Shown here: one piece after another, positions 44,321-54,000 of the stretch | Layout of the letters: each line of letters starts with the position of its first letter | Position numbering within the stretch: position 1 is the first letter of the stretch | Assembly (NCBI RefSeq): GCF_000372465.1 | Contig: NZ_AQUZ01000019.1 | Span: 9,933-73,932 of the forward strand | Direction: 5' to 3' | Length of the DNA: 64,000 bases | Source of the DNA: Kribbella catacumbae DSM 19601 | GTDB lineage: Bacteria; Actinomycetota; Actinomycetes; Propionibacteriales; Kribbellaceae | Notes under the pieces: model-generated | What the model was told of the DNA's origin: nothing | The model's input: only the letters and a program-made list of their open reading frames with translations | Databases searched by the model: none | Translations under genes and position numbers: made by a program

Positions 44321-45595
44321 TCAACCGGTTTCCGGCGGGTCGAACGTGAACAGCACGTTGCCCCGGACCTGGTCGATCGTCTTCTCCGTCGGGGTGTTCT
44401 GGACGACGTCGATCTTCGCGTCGGCACAGTCGCCGAACTTGTCACACGTCAGAGTCCCGGTCAGGCCTTGGTAGTCCTTGGTCGCGTGCATCGCATCGAT
44501 CAACTTCTGCCGATCGATGTGCACGGTGCCGTTACTCTCCTTCACCGCCGATTTCTCAATGGCCGCGAAGATCATGTTGACAGCGTCGTACGCGTGCGCG
44601 TGGAAAGCCTGAATGGGCTTCTCCCCGAACTTCTTCTCGTACTTGGCGACCAACTCCTGGTACGTCGCCCCGGTCGGCGTCGCGGGCCCGGAGAAGTACA
44701 TCCCCTCCGTCTGGCCGATGACGATGAACGTATCGGAGAGCAGACCGTCGGCACCGAACAGCTTCTTCGTGTCGGCCAGCAGCGGGAACCCCTTGGCCTG
44801 CTTGACGATGAAGTCCGCCTCCGGCTGGAAGATGGGGAAGAACACCACATCGGGTTTACTGGCCGCGACCTCGGTCAGCACAGGCCGCATGTCGGTGTCG
44901 CCCTTGCTGATCGCGGTGGCCAGCGAGATGGTGCCACCCAACTCCTTGAAGGAGGAGCCGAAGGCGTTCGCCAGGCCCTCCGTGTACGGGTCACCATCGT
45001 GGATCGTGGCCGCCCGCTTCGCCCCGAGCTTCTGGAAGGCGAAGTTGGCCGCCGCGAGGCCCTGGATGATGTCATTGTGCGCGGTCCGGAGGTAGCCCAA
45101 CTTGTAGGCATCGCCCTGCTTGCCGCGCAAGTCGGACGTCAGCCTCGGGGAGGTGTTCGACCCGGAGATCATCACGATGCCCTTGCCCGAGAGGATCTCC
45201 ATGGCCGGCACTGCCGCGCCCGAACAACTGCTCCCTACGACTGCGACGATCTGGGGGTCAGCCGCGAGCTTCTGACCGGCGGTGGTCCCGCCCTCGGCCT
45301 TGCACAGGTCGTCCTCCACCTGCGTCCGGATCGGGTGCTGCTCGAGTAGGTTGCCGCCCTTGTCTTCGATGGCGATCTCGACCGCTCGCACCTGGTCCTG
45401 CCCCAGGCTCGCAGTGTCGCCGCTGATCGCTTGGATGAGCCCGATCTTGATCGGTGCCCCTGGTTCGACGGTGACGGCGCCCAGCGGGCCCGGCGTGAAT
45501 TCTGCGGCCTTCTGCTCCTCAGGAGCGCAAGCGGCGCCGACCAGCGCCAACGCACCGACGAGACAGGCCACGAACTGATATCTGCGTGTACCCAT
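44321..45595 (-). CDS. livK: Branched-chain-type substrate-binding lipoprotein LivK-like
   Basis: 424 residues from ATG 45595 with GGAGGAGG upstream. The lipobox is LVGAAC (Cys23). The periplasmic-binding fold type I is clear: IKIGLIQAISGDTASLGQDQ, QIVAVVGSSCSGAAVPAMEI, YLRTAHNDIIQGLAAANFAF, RAATIHDGDPYTEGLANAFG and VVFFPIFQPEADFIVKQA. It captures the solute outside the membrane and delivers it to LivHM. The family takes amino acids, amides, urea and aromatic acids. The acnX genes directly upstream suggest an imino acid or small carboxylate. Confidence 0.9.
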   Translation of the reverse strand: MGTRRYQFVACLVGALALVGAACAPEEQKAAEFTPGPLGAVTVEPGAPIKIGLIQAISGDTASLGQDQVRAVEIAIEDKGGNLLEQHPIRTQVEDDLCKAEGGTTAGQKLAADPQIVAVVGSSCSGAAVPAMEILSGKGIVMISGSNTSPRLTSDLRGKQGDAYKLGYLRTAHNDIIQGLAAANFAFQKLGAKRAATIHDGDPYTEGLANAFGSSFKELGGTISLATAISKGDTDMRPVLTEVAASKPDVVFFPIFQPEADFIVKQAKGFPLLADTKKLFGADGLLSDTFIVIGQTEGMYFSGPATPTGATYQELVAKYEKKFGEKPIQAFHAHAYDAVNMIFAAIEKSAVKESNGTVHIDRQKLIDAMHATKDYQGLTGTLTCDKFGDCADAKIDVVQNTPTEKTIDQVRGNVLFTFDPPETG

Positions 45596-45707
45596 CGCAC
45601 CTCCTCCAGGAGGTTCTGTGCTGCGCCACGAAGCCGGTGGCGACTCAATCGATGCTACTCCGAGGAGAGACAGCAGGACCCAACTACTACTCCACGTGCC
45701 CAGGCGG

Positions 45708-46121
45708 CTACCAGGTGACCGTGGCGCCGCTTGACGAGGCTCGGACCCGGACCACGAGATCACCCGGAATGTCTGCGTGCCGCTGTGGTTCGACCACGAG
45801 GATCGGAACGGCGATGCCGTACAGCTCGGCGGCGACGATCGCACCGAGGACGAGGATCCCGTCTGCCCTGGCCAGCACGATCGCGGCCGGGGCCGCTCCC
45901 GACCTGATCTGCTCTGCCAGCACGCTCGAACTCGAGCTTGATCCTCGTCCCGACTCCAGCAGGAGTACGCGGCCCACCAGGACTGCGCCGTACTGCGGGT
46001 GGTGCGGGTCGACGATGCGTCCGCTGTCGTCCGTGCCGCCCCAGAAGGAGAGCGGTTCGGTCAGCCGAATGGTGCTGCCCACTGCGGCACCGTTGGTGAG
46101 CGCCTCGGCCTGAACCATCAT
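45708..46121 (-). CDS. Aconitase X small (swivel) subunit, DUF126
   Basis: 137 residues, MMVQAEALTNGAAVGSTIRL. Conserved DUF126 features are EPLSFWGGTDDSGRIVDPHH, GRVLLLESGRGSSSSSSVLA and LARADGILVLGAIVAAELYG with VPILVV. This is the swivel domain that closes over the substrate in the two-subunit form of aconitase X. The start overlaps the large-subunit stop (ATGA). Both are needed for a functional iron-sulfur dehydratase. Confidence 0.85.
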   Translation of the reverse strand: MMVQAEALTNGAAVGSTIRLTEPLSFWGGTDDSGRIVDPHHPQYGAVLVGRVLLLESGRGSSSSSSVLAEQIRSGAAPAAIVLARADGILVLGAIVAAELYGIAVPILVVEPQRHADIPGDLVVRVRASSSGATVTW

Positions 46122-47416
46122 GGCGGTCCCTCCACAAAGAGAGAGTTGTCCAGAGCGATGTGTCCGAGCCGGGCGGATGCCACGCACTCGTGGATCGAGC
46201 CGACCACGACATCGACGTTGATGTTGCCGGGCGCGTAATGGGCCCATTTCGCCGAATTGGTCATCACGTTCTTCAAGCCGGGAGCCAGGATCGACGTCAC
46301 GTACGTGCAGGTGTCGACGACCACGGTTACGCCGGCGGACTCGAGGATCCGCAGTACGCCGCTCTGCTCGGCCTGTGCCATCGTCGCCCTGCCGGTGGAC
46401 AGGTAGAACGCCACGTCGCGGTGGAGCGGAGGACCCTCGCGGAGTAGGTCGGCGAGCAGTTCGCATTCGGCGTACGACGCGTGTGGTGTCCCGACGCTCA
46501 CCGCGTCCAGGCGACCCGACGAGAACGTCGACAGCTCGGCCCGGGTCGCCCTGAGGACCTCCCGGCTGACTTCGTTCGTGCTGTGCGGAGGCCTGCCCTG
46601 GAGCGCAAGCTCCAGGGTGGCTGCCTCCGGCGTCACACCGACGACATGGAACATCGCAACGCCACCGGACGATGCCGCCGCCGCCCCGAAGGCCTTGAGC
46701 CTGTCCTCACTGACATCGGTGGGTATGCCGACCAGGACTGGATTCTCAGTACCGGCCACCGAGCCGACGTAGTGACCGAGGAGTGGGTAGGCCAACTCGG
46801 TCCGGAGGAAATCGCGACCGAGGAGACCACAGTCGAACACGACCGTTCCTCTCCTGGCCTCGTCCGTCTGCAGTCCGGAGAACGGTGCCCGTCCCGTGAT
46901 CGCGGCACAGATGTCCAGGAAGTCTCCGTACCGGTCCGTGCGTGCACCGAGCACCGAGTTCGCGAACACGATGGCATTCGACTCCGCCCACGCGATGTGC
47001 TCGCCCACTGCGGGACGCCCCGCCAACTGGTACGGCGCGCAGGTCCAGGTGGCCTTACACCCGAGCGCCAGGTACGCCGACATCAACTGTCGCCCCTTCA
47101 GTGCGACCTCCCGCTCGGCGTCGGTCTTCGTGCGAACCAGACCCGGGTGGAGCAGATCCACCGACCCGACATTCAGCGTGGTGGGCACCCGCACGGACGC
47201 GCCGAGCTCGACCAGGCGAGTGGCGAAGTCGAGGCTGACCTTGCCGTGGTACAGACACGAGTCGACATGCGCCGAGGTGACCTCGACGAGGCGCGACGCC
47301 CCAGCGGCCCGGCTGAGGCCGACCACAACCCGCATGGCCAGAGCGACCCCGTCGCCATCCGCGCCGTGCAGCATCCGCCCTTCATCGGCCGTGAGGACCA
47401 GCTGAGTCCTGGACAT
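46118..47416 (-). CDS. Aconitase X large catalytic subunit (DUF521)
   Basis: 432 residues starting MSRTQLVLTADEGRMLHGAD, the family N-terminus. An in-frame start at 47533 would add 39 unconserved residues. Conserved motifs are HVDSCLYHG, TLNVGSVDLLHP, ALGCKATWTCAPYQLAGRPA, AWAESNAIVFANSVLGARTD and GTPHASYAECELLADLL, with cysteines suitable for an Fe-S cluster. Bacterial AcnX enzymes include cis-3-hydroxy-L-proline dehydratase. In archaea the relatives dehydrate mevalonate 5-phosphate. Co-transcription with an amino-acid-type importer favours the hydroxyproline-like role, which is inference. Confidence 0.85.
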   Translation of the reverse strand: MSRTQLVLTADEGRMLHGADGDGVALAMRVVVGLSRAAGASRLVEVTSAHVDSCLYHGKVSLDFATRLVELGASVRVPTTLNVGSVDLLHPGLVRTKTDAEREVALKGRQLMSAYLALGCKATWTCAPYQLAGRPAVGEHIAWAESNAIVFANSVLGARTDRYGDFLDICAAITGRAPFSGLQTDEARRGTVVFDCGLLGRDFLRTELAYPLLGHYVGSVAGTENPVLVGIPTDVSEDRLKAFGAAAASSGGVAMFHVVGVTPEAATLELALQGRPPHSTNEVSREVLRATRAELSTFSSGRLDAVSVGTPHASYAECELLADLLREGPPLHRDVAFYLSTGRATMAQAEQSGVLRILESAGVTVVVDTCTYVTSILAPGLKNVMTNSAKWAHYAPGNINVDVVVGSIHECVASARLGHIALDNSLFVEGPP

Positions 47417-47613
47417 CCGCGTCCCATCGTCAGGTTCAGCGCGCCAGCCAGGCACGATGCTTGCGCACAGCACCCTTTTTACGCCATCCAAGTCGCGAAC
47501 TGGCGGTTCGAGCGGGATCATGGGAGTTGACACCTCGCGACTGCAGCGATCGACCGTCTGGCCTGGACGCGTGTCGCGGATGCCGGCGTCCCTGCGAACA
47601 CCTGGAGGTTGTC

Positions 47614-48030
47614 ATGGATGTCGTCGTACTGATCGGGCGGATCCTGTTCGCCGCACTCTTCGCGGTCTCCGCCTACGCGCACTTCGGACAGACCGAAGCG
47701 ATGACGAACTACGCACGCAGCAAGGGCGTCCCGGCTGCGAAACTCGCCGTGCTACTCGGTGGCGTCCTCCTCACGCTGGGTGCGTTGTCGATCCTTCTCG
47801 GGTTGTGGCCGGACCTCGGCGCTCTGCTGCTGGTGGTCTTCCTCGTCCCGACCGCGCTGCTCATGCACCCGTTCTGGAAGGAGACGGACGCCTCTGCGAA
47901 GCAAATGGAACAGGTCCAATTCACCAAGGACACCGCGCTGGCCGGCGCGTCCCTGATGCTGTTCGCGCTGTTCGCACAGGTCGGTGACGACCTCGGCCTG
48001 GTGATCGTCGGTCCTCTGTTCAACCTCTGA
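47614..48030 (+). CDS. DoxX-family membrane protein
   Basis: 138 residues from ATG 47614 with TGGAGG upstream. Four hydrophobic helices carry DoxX-typical segments: LIGRILFAALFAVSAYAHFG, LLGGVLLTLGALSILLGLWP, LLLVVFLVPTALLMHPFW and TKDTALAGASLMLFAL. The MHPFW and KD residues are conserved in this family. DoxX-like proteins act in quinone-, thiol- or oxidative-stress-related processes at the membrane. It is divergent from the acnX-liv operon and convergent with the propeller gene. Confidence 0.85.
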   Translation: MDVVVLIGRILFAALFAVSAYAHFGQTEAMTNYARSKGVPAAKLAVLLGGVLLTLGALSILLGLWPDLGALLLVVFLVPTALLMHPFWKETDASAKQMEQVQFTKDTALAGASLMLFALFAQVGDDLGLVIVGPLFNL

Positions 48031-48047
48031 TCTGCCAGCGAGTGCGG

Positions 48048-49739
48048 TCAGCGTCGTCGGGTCTTGCCGGTGGCCGTGTTCGAGTACGTCGAGACCTCGT
48101 CGGCGTCGAAGGCGCGGACCCGGTAGCTGTACTGGGTGTTCCGTGCCAGCCCGCCGTCGATGTACGCCGTGACATCGTGCCCGACCGTCGCGACCTGCGC
48201 GAACCCCGTGCAGCCGATGCCCTGGCAGCGCTCGATCCGGAACCCGTCCTCAGTACCCGCGTTGTCCTGCCAGGTCAGCCGAATCTGGCTGACCGACACC
48301 CCGGTCGCGGCCAGGTTGCTGGGGGCAACCAACGCGGGCGCGGCCGCTGCGGGGAACTGCAGCGTCACGATGTCGTCGGCTGTGCCCTTGGACGACAGGT
48401 AGTCGTTCCAAGAGGTACCGGTCACCACGGCGGTGTCGGCACCGTCGACGACAAGCCCGGCGACCCGGTCGTCGCCACCGACTGGGCCATTGAATCGGTG
48501 CCGCCACAGCTCCCGGCCGTCCGGGGCGTAGCGAACGGTGAGGTAGTCGTCGTTGTGCACGAAGACGTTCCTGGCGGTACCGGCCAGCGTCACCGCCCCC
48601 GTCGAATCCGCCCGGACCGACAGCGCGGAGAGCGCGTCCTCCGCGTTCACCGTGAGCGGGGTCGACCACACCCGTGCGCCAGTCGCGTCGTACCGGGAGA
48701 CCGACGACACCCCCGGCGGCTCGAGGAAGAACCCAGCGAGCACGAACCCGCCGGAAGTGTCGGCGTCCACGCTCGCCCCGCCGGCCCGGATCGTCTGCAG
48801 CAGATTCCCGCTGCGGTCGTAGCGCAGTGTGATCGGCGTCGGCACGGCGTACGGGCTGGCGCTCTCGGCTGTTGTACCGGTCACCGTGATCCGGCCCGCG
48901 GCATCGAGGTCGAGGTCGGCCGGTGTCTCATGGCTTCCGGCGGTGTCGGTCCAGCGGGCCTGCCAGACGACGTTCCCGGCCGGGTCATAGGTGAGCGTCT
49001 CCAGGTCGTTCGTCAGCCCATCGCCGGCGTTCTTGGTAAAGCCGGTGACGACGAGATTGCCATCCGGCGCAAGCATCAGGTCGGCGACCCGGTCGTCGTT
49101 CGTCCCCGGTCCGCTGTGCCGGCGTTCCCACAGCAGCGCGCCTGCGGCGCTGTACTTGTGGGTCGTCCAGTCGAAGGCCTGGTTCTGGTTCTGGCCGTAG
49201 GAGAACCCGCTGACGTAGACGCTCCCAGTTCCGTCGACCGCCACCTCGGTGGCCTGGTCGAAGCCCCGGGCCGGGCCGTCGTACCGCTGTGCCCAGCGCT
49301 CGACACCGTCGGGCCCGAGCTTCACCACCAGGTAGTCGATGTTGTTGTTGAAGATGACGCCGTCGCCGGTCCATCCAGCGGCGTACACGTTGCCGGCGCC
49401 ATCGGCGGTGACGGCCAGGGCGCTGCCGCCGACTCCGCCGCGGGACCCGCTATACCGGCCGGTCCACAGCACGGTGCCCTGCGGGCTCAACTTGACCACC
49501 GCGAACGTAGATCCGCCGCTGGCGCTGTCCACGGAGCCTCCGACGTACACGTTGCCGGCGGGGTCAACCGCGATCGAGTCGGCCCGGTCGTAGCCCCCGC
49601 CGTGGAAGCGAACCACCTGCGGGGTCTCGGTGGCTGTGACCTCCGAGGCGGCCATCGCCATCCCGCCGGGTACGACGCCGAGCACCATCACCGCCGCCAG
49701 CAAGAGTCGGGACACGGGCAGGTTTGGTGTACGGCGCAT
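48048..49739 (-). CDS. Secreted SBBP-type beta-propeller with C-terminal fibronectin type III domain
   Basis: 563 residues starting MRRTPNLPVSRLLLAAV with a cleavable signal peptide. Repeated SBBP-like blades follow: RADSIAVDPAGNVYVGGSVD, ALAVTADGAGNVYAAGWTGD, ATEVAVDGTGSVYVSGFSYG, LMLAPDGNLVVTGFTKN and AGLVVDGADTAVVTGTSWND. The last 90 residues are an FN3 domain (PSNLAATGVSVSQIRLTWQD, YSYRVRAFDADEVSTYSNTA). It is exported and probably binds a polymer or partner protein. It lies directly downstream of the sigma/anti-sigma pair and may belong to that regulon. Confidence 0.85.
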   Translation of the reverse strand: MRRTPNLPVSRLLLAAVMVLGVVPGGMAMAASEVTATETPQVVRFHGGGYDRADSIAVDPAGNVYVGGSVDSASGGSTFAVVKLSPQGTVLWTGRYSGSRGGVGGSALAVTADGAGNVYAAGWTGDGVIFNNNIDYLVVKLGPDGVERWAQRYDGPARGFDQATEVAVDGTGSVYVSGFSYGQNQNQAFDWTTHKYSAAGALLWERRHSGPGTNDDRVADLMLAPDGNLVVTGFTKNAGDGLTNDLETLTYDPAGNVVWQARWTDTAGSHETPADLDLDAAGRITVTGTTAESASPYAVPTPITLRYDRSGNLLQTIRAGGASVDADTSGGFVLAGFFLEPPGVSSVSRYDATGARVWSTPLTVNAEDALSALSVRADSTGAVTLAGTARNVFVHNDDYLTVRYAPDGRELWRHRFNGPVGGDDRVAGLVVDGADTAVVTGTSWNDYLSSKGTADDIVTLQFPAAAAPALVAPSNLAATGVSVSQIRLTWQDNAGTEDGFRIERCQGIGCTGFAQVATVGHDVTAYIDGGLARNTQYSYRVRAFDADEVSTYSNTATGKTRRR

Positions 49740-49808
49740 GGCGACCACCCCACTGTGGATGAGAGCTCCTTAGGTAGTACGGCGTGGCCGCCCGCGCGGA
49801 TTGGTCGG

Positions 49809-50501
49809 TCAGCGGGTCAGTCGGGCCGACAGCACCAGCCGGCCGTCGCCGTCGATGATCCGCAGCAGCCTGGCGTCGTGCACGGCCACTGGAATCGCCG
49901 CGCCCCAACCGCGCGATCGGGTCAGGTCGACACCGGCGGCGAGCCGACGGGCGCTGCCGTCGCGGATCACCAACTCGACCGCGTACCCGCCGGCCGGTAG
50001 CCCCTCGGTCACCGTGACAAACATCCAGGCCGGATTGCCTTGGTAGCCGAACACCGCACCTCGCTGTACGCCGCCGAGATCGCGCAGCGCGAACGCGACG
50101 AAGTACTGGCCGTTCGCCGTCTGCAGGCTGCTCCGCAGGCCGGCCGCAACCTCCCGGTCGTCACGGCCGGACCAGTACACCGCCCCGCCGGACGCCGACG
50201 CGACCAGCAACAGGGCGGCGGCCAGTCCGAGCAGTCGGCGCTGCACCCGGCGGGGCGGGGCCGCCGCGGGGCCGCCGAGCCGACTCAGCACCGTCGTCTC
50301 GAACCCGTTCGGCGGCTCACCCGGCGGCACCAGGGTGAGCAGGTCGTCGGCGAGAGTGGACAGGTCAGCCAGATGAGACCGGCACTCCGCGCACGAGGTG
50401 GCGTGCACGAGCACGAACGCGCGGTCCTCGACCGACGCCACGCCGAGCGCCACCTCGGGCGCAAGCTCCCGCACCTGCACGCACCGCCGGGTGTCAGTCA
50501 T
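49809..50501 (-). CDS. RskA-type anti-sigma factor
   Basis: 230 residues. The cytoplasmic N-terminus has a ZAS-like region with ELAPEVALGV, HATSCAECRSHL (HxxxCxxC) and DDLLTLVPPGEPP. One membrane helix follows (RLLGLAAALLLVASASGG). The extracytoplasmic RskA domain has ANGQYFVAFALRDLGGVQRG, PAGGYAVELVIRDGS and IDGDGRLVLSARL. It should hold the sigma factor inactive at the membrane until regulated proteolysis. It overlaps the sigma gene by 8 bases, the usual pairing. Confidence 0.88.
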   Translation of the reverse strand: MTDTRRCVQVRELAPEVALGVASVEDRAFVLVHATSCAECRSHLADLSTLADDLLTLVPPGEPPNGFETTVLSRLGGPAAAPPRRVQRRLLGLAAALLLVASASGGAVYWSGRDDREVAAGLRSSLQTANGQYFVAFALRDLGGVQRGAVFGYQGNPAWMFVTVTEGLPAGGYAVELVIRDGSARRLAAGVDLTRSRGWGAAIPVAVHDARLLRIIDGDGRLVLSARLTR

Positions 50502-51045
50502 CGCGCACCTCCAGAGCTGACCGAAGCGTGACCAGCGCAGTTCGGATCCTGGTCTTCACCGTGCCCAGCGGTACGCCGTCCAGCTCGCTGATCTCGCGGC
50601 CGGACAGGCCGTGGAACAGCGAGAGCAACAGGCACCGCCGCTGCGCCGCCGGGAGCCGATCGAGCGCCCGACGCAGCCGGTCCAGTTCGGCGGGGCTGGT
50701 CAGCTCCTCGCCGGGTGCAGGCTCGGTGCTCGGCAGCTGCAACGCGCTCAGCACCATCGGGTCGACCGGCACCGTGCGCCGCAGCCGGACCGCGTCCACC
50801 GCAAGGTTGCGGGTGATGGTCAGCAGCCAGGTGGCGACCGTTCCGCGACGTGCGTCATACACCGCCCCGTGCCGCCAGGCCCGGATGAACGCCTCCTGCG
50901 CCACCTCCGTCGCCGCCTCCCGATCCCCAAGGATCGCGTACGCCAGGCCGAACACCCGGCCCTGGAACCTCCGGACAAACGCCGCGGCCGTGTCCGGGTC
51001 GGCCGAAGCAAGGCCTGCCAGCAGCGACTCGTCGGAGAGACCCAC
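50494..51045 (-). CDS. ECF sigma factor (SigK/RskA-type partner)
   Basis: 183 residues from GTG 51045, starting VGLSDESLLAGLASADPDTA. A longer frame upstream is Arg-rich and overlaps the next gene, so it is rejected. Region 2 has RVFGLAYAILGDREAATEVA with QEAFIRAWRHGAVYDARRGT, and TWLLTITRNLAVDAVR. Region 4 has LPAAQRRCLLLSLFHGLSGR and GVPLGTVKTRIRTAL. The partner RskA gene overlaps the end. It probably directs transcription of the secreted-protein genes around it. Confidence 0.9.
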   Translation of the reverse strand: MGLSDESLLAGLASADPDTAAAFVRRFQGRVFGLAYAILGDREAATEVAQEAFIRAWRHGAVYDARRGTVATWLLTITRNLAVDAVRLRRTVPVDPMVLSALQLPSTEPAPGEELTSPAELDRLRRALDRLPAAQRRCLLLSLFHGLSGREISELDGVPLGTVKTRIRTALVTLRSALEVRDD

Positions 51046-51088
51046 ACTGGTAGTACGCGCCGGAGGGCGCCGCGGATTCAACGGGTTG

Positions 51089-54000
51089 TCAGCCGGTTGG
51101 AACCGGGCAGGCGGTCGCGCCGCTCGTCGTACACACGATCCGGCCCTGGGTCGCCGGCGAGATGGTGCCTGCGGCGGCGAGATGGTCCGCGACGACCTGG
51201 TCCATGACGTCGCGAGTCGTCGCCCGGCTGCGGAAGTCGGGGTAGCCGTCGCCACCGGCGGCCATGAAGTCGTTCTCGGCGATGGTGTACGTCGATGCGG
51301 CGCTGAGGTCCAGCGTCGCGCCGCTGCACGACCCGTCGGCGGCTTGACGAACCGCGCCGATCACACGGCTGCCCGCAGGCCGGGCGATGTTGTAGCCGAC
51401 GCACAGGCCCGACACCTGCGGGAACCGGCCCGACACGGCAGGCATCGCGGAGACGCCGTTCTCCAGCATGGTCCTCAGCTCGGCGCCGTTGACCTGCAGG
51501 GTGACGGCGACGTTTCCGAACGGCAGCACCCCCAGCACCTGCCCGCGGGTGATCGGGAACGGTGGCGGCGTGTACGCCGGGCAGAAGTCGTCGGGACTGT
51601 CGGTCGTCGGGCAGGTGAGGTCAGCGCGCAGACCGCCGGAGTTGGTGATCGCGAAGTCCACACCGTACGTCGCCCGCATGGCGTCGGTGACCACATTGCC
51701 GACCAGCGATTCGCAGGTACGGCCTGCCGTGTTGCCGCAGGAGTCCGTGCGCGGCACGAACACGGTCGAGTTCCCGATGATTGTGCCGAGGACGGGTCGC
51801 AGCTGGGCGTTGAGCTCGTCCAGGCGAGCCTGGATCCGGGCGTCCGGCGTCACTCCGATGTTCCATGGCTGGTGGAAGTCGGCGGTCTGGTAGACGACGT
51901 TGCCGGTGGCAACATCGATGACGAGGCGGACCCGGGTGAACCGGACACCCTTGCTGCGGTTCTCCACCACAAGAACGCCGTTGGTGCGGGTCGACACCAC
52001 CTGGAAGTCGGTGTGGTCGCCGATCACGGTGTCGACCTTGCGAGCCGCGTCGGCCAGGTCGACGAGCGGACCGGACGGGCTGGTCAGCGTGCCCGAGGTG
52101 GCACCCAGGTGGCCGAGGGCAACGATCGCCTTGATCCCCTGCTTCTCGAGCTGGGCGGCGCGCTGGTTCACCGCGGCGACCGGGTCGGTGACGACGAACG
52201 GCCCGAGCGCGCCCGGCTTGGTCAGCTCGGGGATGTCGGGGTTGGAGAACCCGACGAAGGCGACCTTCACGTCGCCGAACCGGAGTACGCGGGACTTCGA
52301 CCACTCTTCTGGAGTGTCACCGGTCCGGGAGTCGAGGATGTTCGCGGACACGTACTTGAAGTCGGCGAGCGGGATGAGCTGCTCCCGCAGGTACTGCTCG
52401 CCGCGGTCGAAGTTGTGGTTGCCGAGGCCGTCGAGCCCGAACCCCATCAGGTTCATCATCTCGATCGTCGGCTTGTCGCCGAAGAAGGCCGAGATCGGTG
52501 GAGTCGCGCCGACCGCGTCCCCCGCGGTCAGCGTGACGTGCCCGTTCCGGGCCTCGGCCCGGTAGGCGTCGAACCACGGCTTGAGGAACGCGGCCCCACC
52601 GATCGCGAAGGACGGGTTGCTCGCGCCGCCGCCGGACAGGGTGTCGGCCGTCTCGGAGAGCGGCACCAGCTGGCCGTGGTAGTCGCTGATGTCGAGCACC
52701 GTGACCTCGCGTAACGCCCCGGAGCCTTGGATGGCGTCATAGAGAACCTTCCCGCGCGCGTTGTGCGGTCCGGGGATGCCGAGCAGGAAGGCGACCGTGG
52801 GCGCGACGTCGATCGCCCGTACGCCGGGCAGTGGCGCGCGTGAGCGTATCCCCGGCCCTGAGGCGATGAAAGTGCCATGCATGTTGACGTTGTGCGCCAG
52901 GTCGACCAGGTTCGGCAGGTAGCCGTGCTGACCGAAGAACTGCGAGAACGAGAAGGTCTGCCCGGGAGTCGCCGCATCGGTCTGGTACGGCGGCCGGAAC
53001 ACCACGACCACGTCGCCGCTGCGGCTGGGGTGCAACGAGTCGGAGCCGTCGACATTGCGCAGCTCCTCCTTGCGCATCACCTTGGCGACCACCTGCTTGC
53101 CTGGGTTCTCCGCATCGCTCAGACCCTGGAAGGCCGCGACGATCTGGTCGCGCACAGCGTCGTACTGGCTGGCCGGGATCACACCGCCCGGGTCACGGCC
53201 GGCCACGCTGAGGTAGATCTGCACGGTCCCGCCGGCGTGGCACTCCTTCGCCTTGGCACCCGGCGCCGCACGGCAGTTGCTGATCTGCTCGGCGCCCAGC
53301 CCGAGATTGGCGAGCACCTTGCTGACGTTGACGGCCCTCCACTGCGGGGCGAAGCCGTGGTCGCTCGACACCACCGTCGTCGGGTCGCCACCCATCAGCG
53401 ACCTGGCCAGCGCGAGCGTGTCGTCCGCCTCGCCATACGCCGACCGGATGTAGCCCTCCCGCACCGCGAGCCGCCCGTCGGGAATGCCGTCGCCGGTCAC
53501 GTCGTCGAAGTACGGGTTGGGGTCGCCGTCCATGTCGGTCGGTGTCACGAGCCCCATGAACTGGTGGCTGAACTCGTCGGTCACCGGGGTACCGGCGAGC
53601 AGCAGGTCCGGCCGAACGCCGAGGTCCTCGATGATGAACCGCAGATACCCGAAATGGGCGTCCTTCCACATCAGGCCCTGCTGGACGTAAGTGTCCTCGT
53701 CGACGATCCCTGCCTCCAGCGGCGCGAAGTCGGCGGCGGTGGAGCTGGGGAACCGGGCGTTGAGCGTCTCCTCGAAGCCGCTCGGCGCCGAGCACCCCGG
53801 CGCGTAGGTGCAGCCGTTGTACGTGGCGTTGGAGCGGGCGATGGAGGTGAAGTAGATCCGGAACCTCGACAGGTCGGGCGCCAGGTCGACTGCCTTGAGG
53901 TAGAACCCCGCGGTGAGCCCGGCACGGCCGCCGGTGAGGCTGACCTTGACGTCGGCCCACTCCCCCTGACCCAGATCGGCTGCCGCCGCGTCGCCGTCCT

